Assembly: GCA_027729635.1 (NCBI GenBank) | Contig: JAQCEM010000001.1 | Coordinates: 124,001-188,000 of the forward strand | Reading direction: 5' to 3' | Source: Casp-actino8 sp001510335 | GTDB taxonomy: Bacteria > Actinomycetota > Acidimicrobiia > Acidimicrobiales > Ilumatobacteraceae | DNA: 64,000 nt | Part shown: piece by piece, positions 57,979-64,000 of the stretch | Position numbering within the stretch: position 1 is the stretch's first letter | How the letters are laid out: every line of letters starts with the position of its first letter | The notes under the pieces: model-generated | Seen by the model: only the letters and a program-made list of their open reading frames with translations | Database searches by the model: none | What the model was told of the DNA's origin: nothing | Made by a program: the position numbers and the translations under genes

Positions 57979-60738
57979 TCAGTTGGCGCCGTGGCACATC
58001 TTGAACTTCTTACCCGAGCCACATGGGCACGGCGCATTACGAGGGGTCTTTGACCACTCGTCGTTCACGATGGGCTGTTGCTTGACTGGCGCAGCCTGCT
58101 GAGGCATTTCACTTGCACCCTGTGCTGATGCTTGGCTAACTGCCGACGGCGCATCAGATTTTGTCTGTTGAAGGTTTTGCACGACGGGCGCTGACTCTTC
58201 GTTGCGAACCAGTTGCACATGCATGACGTACTTCACGAAATCTTGAGCGATTCCTTTCATCATGGAACCGAACATTTCGTAACCCTCACGCTGCCATTCG
58301 GCTAGTGGATCTTTTTGACCCATGGCGCGAAGGTTGATGCCCTCTTGCAAGTAATCCATCTCTTCAAGATGCTCACGCCAACGCTGATCAATAATGCGCA
58401 ACATGACTTGGCGCTCAACATCACGCATGACTTCTGGAGTCAATTCAGTTTCACGCTGGTCGTAATAGCCAGTTGCGTTCGCCATCACGACGTCGTACAT
58501 CTTGTTGGTGCTTGACGACTGACCCAAAACCTCTGGCGTGAAATCATTGGGCCAATAAGTTTTCAGTTCCTTGGTTAGACCCTCTAGATCCCATTCGTCA
58601 TCAGCTTCGCTCACACAATGGGTTTCGATCAGCGAATCAACGGCTTCAGCCATGTATTCGAGAGCGGCAACCTTCAGATCGGCCCCATCAAGAATCTGGT
58701 CGCGGCGCTTGTAAATAACTTTGCGCTGCTCATTCATCACTTCGTCATATTTCAAAACGTTCTTACGAATCTCGGCGTTACGTGTTTCAACAGTGCTTTG
58801 GGCCCGCTCAATGGCCTTAGTTACCATCTTGTGTTCAATTGCTTCGTCATCGGGCAACGCTCGGCCCATCACCCAACTCAACGCGCCAGTAGCGAATAAG
58901 CGCATCAATTCGTCTTCAAGACTCAAATAGAAACGGCTTGAACCAGGATCACCTTGGCGGCCGGCGCGTCCACGTAACTGATTATCGATACGACGACTCT
59001 CATGACGCTCTGAGCCAATGACATATAGCCCTCCAGCCTCACGAACTTTGTCTCCCTCAGCCTTGCACTTCGCTGTTATTGCCGTGAGGAGTTCGGCATA
59101 GCGAGCCTGCGCCACAACTCGCGCAGCGCGATATTCATCGGGCATCTGATCAAGCGGAAGCGGCAAAGTAAATTCGTCAGTCAGCGTGTCAGCGGCATGA
59201 CCTTCGGCGAGTACTGCGCGATGAGCAAGACCTTCTGGATTACCACCAAGCAAAATGTCTACTCCTCGACCGGCCATGTTGGTTGCAACCGTGACCGCTC
59301 CTAGACGACCAGCCTGCGTCACAATTTCGGCTTCACGAGTGTGTTGTTTAGCGTTCAAGACTTCGTGCTTCACGCCATTTTTGGCGAGAAGTCGCGAGAG
59401 GTGTTCGCTCTTTTCAACGCTGACCGTACCTACCAAGACAGGTTGCCCGTTGGCATGTCGTTCAATGATGTCAGTGACAACCGCGTTGAACTTGGCATCT
59501 TCTGTTTTGAAAATCTGATCGGGTGAATCAATACGCGCCACGGCGCGGTTCGTTGGAATCGGCACAACTTGCAGATCGTATGTATTCATCAGTTCGGCAG
59601 CTTCTGTTTGCGCTGTTCCGGTCATACCCGCAAGTTTGTCGTACATGCGGAAATAGTTCTGCAATGTAATCGTCGCAAGTGTCTGATTTTCTTCTTTGAT
59701 CTTGACGCCTTCTTTGGCTTCAACCGCTTGGTGAATACCTTCACTCCAGCGACGACCTTCCAGAATTCGACCAGTAAATTCGTCAACGATTTTTACTTCG
59801 CCACCTTGAACGATGTAATCCTTATCCCGGCGATACAACTCTTTCGCCTTCAAGGCCACCTGCAACTGGTGAACAAGATTGCGTTGCACTTCGTCGTACA
59901 AGTTTTCGAGACCGAGCTCGGCTTCGACTCGTTCAATACCGGCCTCAGTCGGCATGACAATGCGCTTATCTTCTTCAACTTCGTAATCAACATCGCGCTT
60001 GAGCGCACGCACGATGGAAGCAAATCGGTAATACAGATTGGCCGCATCGGCTATCCGTCCAGAAATGATCAGCGGCGTACGCGCTTCGTCAATCAAAATT
60101 GAGTCAACTTCGTCAACGATGGCAAAGGCATGTCCACGTTGGACCTTATTGAGCTTGGTTGCCGCCATGTTGTCGCGCAAGTAATCAAAGCCAAATTCAT
60201 TATTGGTTCCGTATGTAATGTCGGCGGCATAGTCAACCCGCTTTTGTTCGGGTCGTTCGCGAGAACCCGGAACCACGAGTCCGACGCTCAAACCAAGCCA
60301 ACGGTGAACGCGACCCATCCATTCGGAGTCACGACGGGCCAAGTAGTCGTTGACCGTGATGAGGTGCACGCCCTTGCCAGACACACCGTTGAGATAGGCC
60401 GGCAAGGTTGAGACCAAAGTCTTACCTTCACCCGTTTTCATTTCAGCAACCCAACCAAAGTGCAACGCCGCGCCACCCATTAACTGCACGTCGTAGTGCC
60501 GTTGCCCGATCACACGATGGGCTCCTTCACGCACAACCGCAAAGGCTTCAATCAGAAGATCATCCAGCGATTCACCCCGCTCAAGACGGGTACGGAATTC
60601 AGCGGTCTTGCCACGCAGTGCGTCGTCAGACAAAGACTGAATAGATGACTCAAGGGCGTTGATATCGGGAACGAGACCCTCGAGGGCCTTCAGTTTCTTG
60701 CCTTCACCGGCCCGCAGGATGCGATCGAGGATTCCCAT
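57979..60738 (-). CDS. secA: Preprotein translocase ATPase SecA
   Basis: The 919-residue motor of the Sec pathway. Motifs: MKTGEGKTL (Walker A), TVNDYLARRDSEWMG, FDYLRDNMA, VDEVDSILIDEARTPLIISG (Walker B), GTVSVEKSEHLSRLL, ATNMAGRGVDILLGG, and GRAGRQGDPGSSRFYLSLEDELMRLF. The C terminus ends in a SEC-C zinc motif CPCGSGKKFKMCHG. A Gln/Ala-rich linker precedes it. The gene is the first of the minus-strand secA-prfB pair. Confidence 0.97.
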   Translation of the reverse strand: MGILDRILRAGEGKKLKALEGLVPDINALESSIQSLSDDALRGKTAEFRTRLERGESLDDLLIEAFAVVREGAHRVIGQRHYDVQLMGGAALHFGWVAEMKTGEGKTLVSTLPAYLNGVSGKGVHLITVNDYLARRDSEWMGRVHRWLGLSVGLVVPGSRERPEQKRVDYAADITYGTNNEFGFDYLRDNMAATKLNKVQRGHAFAIVDEVDSILIDEARTPLIISGRIADAANLYYRFASIVRALKRDVDYEVEEDKRIVMPTEAGIERVEAELGLENLYDEVQRNLVHQLQVALKAKELYRRDKDYIVQGGEVKIVDEFTGRILEGRRWSEGIHQAVEAKEGVKIKEENQTLATITLQNYFRMYDKLAGMTGTAQTEAAELMNTYDLQVVPIPTNRAVARIDSPDQIFKTEDAKFNAVVTDIIERHANGQPVLVGTVSVEKSEHLSRLLAKNGVKHEVLNAKQHTREAEIVTQAGRLGAVTVATNMAGRGVDILLGGNPEGLAHRAVLAEGHAADTLTDEFTLPLPLDQMPDEYRAARVVAQARYAELLTAITAKCKAEGDKVREAGGLYVIGSERHESRRIDNQLRGRAGRQGDPGSSRFYLSLEDELMRLFATGALSWVMGRALPDDEAIEHKMVTKAIERAQSTVETRNAEIRKNVLKYDEVMNEQRKVIYKRRDQILDGADLKVAALEYMAEAVDSLIETHCVSEADDEWDLEGLTKELKTYWPNDFTPEVLGQSSSTNKMYDVVMANATGYYDQRETELTPEVMRDVERQVMLRIIDQRWREHLEEMDYLQEGINLRAMGQKDPLAEWQREGYEMFGSMMKGIAQDFVKYVMHVQLVRNEESAPVVQNLQQTKSDAPSAVSQASAQGASEMPQQAAPVKQQPIVNDEWSKTPRNAPCPCGSGKKFKMCHGAN

Positions 60739-60841
60739 GCAGGTATAGAGCCTACAGGCGGTATCTACGTGCCTCGGGGGTCACCCAAAGTTCACATGCA
60801 ACAATGATGTAAGCAAGCAGGCCGACGGGCAGAATTGTCCC

Positions 60842-61555
60842 GTGTTCGACTCAGCACCTTCCTCGTCAAAACAGACCCCATCGTCATCTCGGCATATCGA
60901 CGCAGTCATCTTCGATTTTGGTGGGGTTTTAGCCAGCAACGGACGCCCATCCGACGTAGCCAAACGTTTCCCCAACGACCCCGTCGACAAGGTGATGAAG
61001 GTCATGATGGGCGATTATGGGCAAGATACTGACCATCCGTGGCATCGCCTAGAGCGTGGCGAGATCAGCATGGTCGAGTATCGCGAGCAACTTGGCCCAC
61101 TGGTTCTGGAAGCCGGCTTACACTTTTCGGCGAACTCATTAGAAACACCTGCCGCAAAGACCGCAGATTCAAAGAATCCGTCGATCGTCGGCTTTGCCTT
61201 CGAACCCAATCATTTGGTCGTTGACCTCGTTCACGAACTCAAATCTTGCGGATTTCGCTTGGGAGTCTTAACCAACAATGTCCGCGAATTGCGGCAAGCC
61301 TGGTGGCCAATGCTTGATTTTGCCACTATTTTTGATGATGTTGTTGACAGCCACGAAGTCGGTATGCGCAAACCCAACCACGCCATCTACGAACTCTCGT
61401 TGAGTCGGCTTGGAGTTGAAGCTCATCGAACGGCATTTCTTGACGATGCCCAAAGCAATGTCAATGCCGCCACCGCCGTAGGAATGCATGGCATTTGGGT
61501 GGACGTTGATCCGACCAATGCGGTGCAACGGGTCAGGCAACTCGCGAATTTGTAG
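60842..61555 (+). CDS. HAD-superfamily hydrolase
   Basis: A 237-residue HAD-IA-type phosphatase. Motif I is AVIFDFGGVLASNG, where the second Asp is Gly as in many epoxide-hydrolase-type HAD domains, which often have weak or no phosphatase activity. Motif II is GVLTNN, motif III the Lys in RKPNHAIYELSLSRLG, and motif IV FLDDAQSNVNAA. The start is GTG at 60842 with CAGAAT 6 nt upstream. It is divergent from secA and its end overlaps the ComF gene by 23 bp. Substrate unknown. Confidence 0.86.
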   Translation: MFDSAPSSSKQTPSSSRHIDAVIFDFGGVLASNGRPSDVAKRFPNDPVDKVMKVMMGDYGQDTDHPWHRLERGEISMVEYREQLGPLVLEAGLHFSANSLETPAAKTADSKNPSIVGFAFEPNHLVVDLVHELKSCGFRLGVLTNNVRELRQAWWPMLDFATIFDDVVDSHEVGMRKPNHAIYELSLSRLGVEAHRTAFLDDAQSNVNAATAVGMHGIWVDVDPTNAVQRVRQLANL

Positions 61556-62168
61556 AACGGTCACGTGGTGTGGCCGCCACCGCCAGCAGGCACACCTCTG
61601 CAGCCCCAGCCAAGTCGAGCGCATGTGCGGCCGCCCGCAAAGTACTTCCTGTCGTGACCACATCATCGATCACAAGAACTCGATAAGGCCGCCGCATCGG
61701 TCGGGCCCTGAAGATTGGACCATGTAGCCGTTGTTCACGATTGCGACCGGTCTGAGGTGCGCTGCGATCGCGATAAAGCAAGCGCCGACATTTAATACCC
61801 AAACGTGTCGCGACAGCCCGTGCCAATAACTCGGATTGGTCGTAGCCACGCTGGCGTTGACGCATACTTGACGTTGGCGCCCAGGTCACAATCTCGTACT
61901 GCGGAGATTCGGGATCATCAATGATTGACTGCACCAGCTGGTCGGCTAATTCGGCCACGGCACCTCGTCGATTGCGGTATTTCAATCCGCGAATCAATTC
62001 TTGAGTGTCGCCGTGCAACTGATCAGTTGCCCTAATCGTTCGTGAAGTGGCGCCGCTCACTGGATCACATGATCTGCAGACTCGCCCCGTTGGAGATTCA
62101 ACCACGGCATCGACCGCACGCGGGCGGAATATTTGTCGACATTGGGTACAACGCAAAGCACTAAACAT
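61533..62168 (-). CDS. ComF family phosphoribosyltransferase-like protein
   Basis: A 211-residue protein with an N-terminal zinc finger (CTQC...CRSC), ELIRGLKYRNRRGAV, APTSSMRQRQRGYDQSELLARAVA, TGRNREQRLHG and the PRPP-type loop VLVIDDVVTTGSTLRAA. ComF proteins support DNA uptake or recombination in some bacteria; the role outside competent species is unclear. No other competence gene is visible. Confidence 0.9.
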   Translation of the reverse strand: MFSALRCTQCRQIFRPRAVDAVVESPTGRVCRSCDPVSGATSRTIRATDQLHGDTQELIRGLKYRNRRGAVAELADQLVQSIIDDPESPQYEIVTWAPTSSMRQRQRGYDQSELLARAVATRLGIKCRRLLYRDRSAPQTGRNREQRLHGPIFRARPMRRPYRVLVIDDVVTTGSTLRAAAHALDLAGAAEVCLLAVAATPRDRSTNSRVA

Positions 62169-62231
62169 GAGGCCATCAAATCAAATGGGTATGGCAGAGT
62201 TGAGAATGTGCTGTTTCACAATCTGATCTGG

Positions 62232-62250
62232 TGTATTTTTATTGAATACA
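62232..62250. promoter_or_regulatory. Inverted repeat upstream of the IclR gene
   Basis: TGTATT-N7-AATACA, perfect 6-bp arms, 28 bp before the ATG. It may be the autoregulatory site of the IclR protein. Confidence 0.45.
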
Positions 62251-62266
62251 GAAGTCACTAGTTGTG

Positions 62267-62272
62267 TAGTGT
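62267..62272 (+). promoter_or_regulatory. Leaderless-type -10 box for the IclR gene
   Basis: TAGTGT is 6 nt before the ATG at 62279; no Shine-Dalgarno is present. Confidence 0.55.
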
Positions 62273-62278
62273 TCTTTC

Positions 62279-62974
62279 ATGGCCGTGAAGACCTTGCAAA
62301 CAGTAGAAAATGCCCTCGCTGTGCTCGAAGTCGTTGCCGAATTGCAACCCATTGGCGTCTCGGCCCTGGCTCGCCACATGAACATGGACAAGAACACCGC
62401 CCAGCGGATCTTGATCACCCTTGGCGCAAGTGGGTACATTCAAAAGCAAAATCATGGCACCGCCTGGATGTTGACTCCTCGAGTGCTCACATTGTCGAAT
62501 CGGGTCGCCGTCAATTTACGAAAAACTGCCCGCGAACAACTCGAGGAACTTTCAGAAGCCATTGGCGAAACCGCACTCTTGTGGCAATTCACTTATGTCG
62601 GTGGAAGTTTATACGCCACATTGCTCGACAAAGTTGAGAGCAAACATGACGTCAAGATCACGATGGAGATTGGTAAGCAAGTCTTTGTGCGAGAAAACTC
62701 AGCCGAGACCACCAATGTGCGCACGTTGATTGATCAATTTCCTACTGGCGAGTCGGCTTGGTTGAACGCAGCCAATGATGACCGACCGCGTTATTACAGA
62801 ATTACCCCAGGACACCCGAACTCCATTGCGATTGGCAGCGTGATCTACGACGGGCCGGCTCAACCCGTAGCTTCAATTTCCGTGGTCGGACCGAAAGAAC
62901 GCATCTCGCCCGACTGCTACAAGGTCATGGGCGAAAAAACTGCCGCTGCAGCCCGACTCATTACGGGCATCTAA
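62279..62974 (+). CDS. IclR-family transcriptional regulator
   Basis: A 231-residue protein with an N-terminal winged helix (TVENALAVLEVVAELQPIGVSALARHMNMDKNTAQRILITLGASGYI) and an effector-binding part beginning ARE-QLEELSEAIGETALLW. It is slightly shorter than typical members of about 250 residues, with a reduced effector domain. It is the only transcription factor with a clear DNA-binding domain in the window apart from the AbiEi-like protein. Nothing links it to the palindromes at 9-44 kb, which look TetR-like. Its 3' end overlaps the YczE-like gene by 4 bp. Confidence 0.9.
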   Translation: MAVKTLQTVENALAVLEVVAELQPIGVSALARHMNMDKNTAQRILITLGASGYIQKQNHGTAWMLTPRVLTLSNRVAVNLRKTAREQLEELSEAIGETALLWQFTYVGGSLYATLLDKVESKHDVKITMEIGKQVFVRENSAETTNVRTLIDQFPTGESAWLNAANDDRPRYYRITPGHPNSIAIGSVIYDGPAQPVASISVVGPKERISPDCYKVMGEKTAAAARLITGI

Positions 62975-63591
62975 GCGATCTGTTTGTCGCTCGCAAGGCG
63001 CATTTCAAATCGCGGCAAAACCAGTTGCACTAACGGCCCAATGCCGAACATAAAGATCAATGTTCCGACACCTATTGAGCCACCCAAGAAAAGCCCTGCC
63101 ACCATCACCGTCAATTCAATGACTGTCCGTGCTAAGCGAATACTGATCTGACGACCAACAATTGATCGCTTTGATAATCCCAGCATCAAACCATCACGCG
63201 GCCCCGAGCCGAGGCCTGCGCCAATATACAAAGCTGATCCAAGCGCAATCACCAAAACACCGGCGATCACCATGAAGGTGCGCATCACGAGTTGATCAGG
63301 TTCACCAATCAATGGCTTGGTGAGGTTGACAACGAAACCAATTTCTAGCGCGTTTAAAACTGTGCCTACTCCCGGTTTTTGCCGCAAAGGAATCCATAAC
63401 AACAAGAGCAAAAGGCCGACGCCCACAATCACTAAACCGATGGAAACATCTAACTTCTCGGAAAGTCCCTTATGGAAAACATCCCATGGCGCGAGTCCGA
63501 GATTGGCTTGAATAAAGAGAGTGATTCCAAGACCGAAAAAAGCTAGCCCGGTGATACACCGGGCTAGCTTTTCCGCGTACAACTTTGTCAT
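62971..63591 (-). CDS. YczE/YitT-like membrane protein
   Basis: A 206-residue integral membrane protein with about five or six hydrophobic segments, beginning ITGLAFFGLGITLFIQANLGLAPWDVFHKGLS and containing GSGPRDGLMLGLS, both typical of the YczE group. Function is unknown in most species. The ATG overlaps the ahcY stop as TAATG, so it is coupled to SAM-cycle metabolism. Confidence 0.85.
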   Translation of the reverse strand: MTKLYAEKLARCITGLAFFGLGITLFIQANLGLAPWDVFHKGLSEKLDVSIGLVIVGVGLLLLLLWIPLRQKPGVGTVLNALEIGFVVNLTKPLIGEPDQLVMRTFMVIAGVLVIALGSALYIGAGLGSGPRDGLMLGLSKRSIVGRQISIRLARTVIELTVMVAGLFLGGSIGVGTLIFMFGIGPLVQLVLPRFEMRLASDKQIA

Positions 63592-64000
63592 TAGTAGCGA
63601 TAACGCTCGGGTTTGAACGGCCCCGAGGGAGCAACGCCCAAGTATTCAGCTTGCTCATCGGTCAACTTCGTCAACTTGACTCCGAGTGCACCTAAGTGAA
63701 GCGATGCAACCTTTTCATCAAGATGCTTTGGCAATACATACACGCCAAGTGGGTATGCCGCGAGGTTCGTGAACAATTCAATTTGCGCGATGACTTGGTT
63801 AGAGAATGAACAGCTCATCACGAAACTTGGGTGACCAGTTGCGCAACCGAGGTTCACTAAACGTCCTTCAGCCAACACGATGATTGCATGTCCATCAGGG
63901 AAAGACCACAAGTCGGTTCCGGGCTTCAATTCGTCACGAGTCGCGCCGCTTCGAGCCAAGCCAGCCATATCGATTTCGGAGTCGAAGTGGCCGATGTTGC
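63591..64000 (-). CDS. ahcY: Adenosylhomocysteinase, C-terminal part (gene runs past the window)
   Basis: SahH splits S-adenosylhomocysteine into homocysteine and adenosine. Only the last roughly 136 residues are here: NIGHFDSEIDMAGLA at the window edge, GHAIIVLAEGRLVNLGCATGHPSFVMSCSFSNQVIAQIEL and the NAD-site terminus PSGPFKPERYRY with the conserved C-terminal Lys and Tyr. The reading frame stays open to base 64000, so the 5' part is outside. Adenosine from this reaction could be handled by Add at the left end of the window. Confidence 0.96.
   Translation of the reverse strand, partial: NIGHFDSEIDMAGLARSGATRDELKPGTDLWSFPDGHAIIVLAEGRLVNLGCATGHPSFVMSCSFSNQVIAQIELFTNLAAYPLGVYVLPKHLDEKVASLHLGALGVKLTKLTDEQAEYLGVAPSGPFKPERYRY

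Noticed and set aside
62279..62974. The IclR protein as regulator of the TCTGAC palindromes
   Set aside because: Its gene lies 18 kb from the last site and has no such palindrome upstream; site shape is more TetR-like.
1..64000. tRNA, rRNA, riboswitch or CRISPR array
   Set aside because: No cloverleaf with CCA-proximal motifs, no conserved rRNA stretch and no spaced direct repeats were recognised by eye; short or diverged RNAs could be missed.

Overview
The window looks like part of a compact chromosome from a planktonic actinobacterium, most likely class Acidimicrobiia. The protein set is actinobacterial and often mycobacterium-like: F420-type LLM oxidoreductases, GpgS beside a FolP2-like protein, a GlbO-type truncated globin, prfB-ftsE-ftsX-secA, and an 'igr'-type sterol side-chain operon. 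Base composition is moderate rather than GC-rich. Genes are packed tightly: ATGA and GTGA overlaps are common, most convergent genes meet within about 40 bp or overlap, and no gene-free stretch exceeds 300 bp (the longest, 25835-26053, holds a terminator, one repeat arm and a palindrome). The taxon is inferred from gene content only. No tRNA, rRNA or CRISPR was recognised.

Layout. (1) 1-8.1 kb: nucleoside uptake and salvage. A BMP-family lipoprotein (cut by the window edge), an ATPase and two permeases are followed by queF on the other strand, then a PhyH-type dioxygenase, adenosine deaminase and upp. (2) 8.2-43.8 kb: a catabolic island for sterols or steroids. It holds steroid-type SDRs (including a 3-alpha-HSD/carbonyl reductase homologue), two FadD17-like CoA ligases, an OYE-type Fe-S flavoprotein, a Liv-type transporter whose permease and ATPase parts are fused into two very large proteins, two amidohydrolases, an aldehyde dehydrogenase, LLM enzymes, crotonases, and a block homologous to mycobacterial chsH2-chsE1-chsH1-ltp2-cyp125-fadA5 plus chsE2. 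(3) 43.9-51.1 kb: RibD-like reductase, gpgS with a folP2-like gene, folK and folB, a carbamoylase-type amidase, an aquaporin, an FkbM methyltransferase and an L,D-transpeptidase. (4) 51.2-64 kb: housekeeping genes, namely menB, an rRNA-type methyltransferase, purU, globin, crotonase, ftsXE, prfB, secA, HAD, ComF, IclR, a YczE-like membrane protein and the end of ahcY.

Main discoveries. A 23-bp palindrome with core TCTGAC-N5-GTCAGA occurs nine times at seven promoter regions, all inside the 9-44 kb island and none seen elsewhere. Three copies stand in tandem at an exact 21-bp pitch in front of the fused transporter and its binding protein. This defines an apparent regulon under a regulator not in the window, and it ties the odd MFS/ABC transporter to sterol catabolism. 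A second discovery is a solo AbiEi/DUF559 gene enclosed by 52-bp inverted repeats, each of which is itself a palindrome, inserted directly behind a terminator. A third is a recurrent leaderless promoter pattern, TANNNT followed by 6-7 nt and the start codon, including divergent pairs with only 14-28 bp between start codons.
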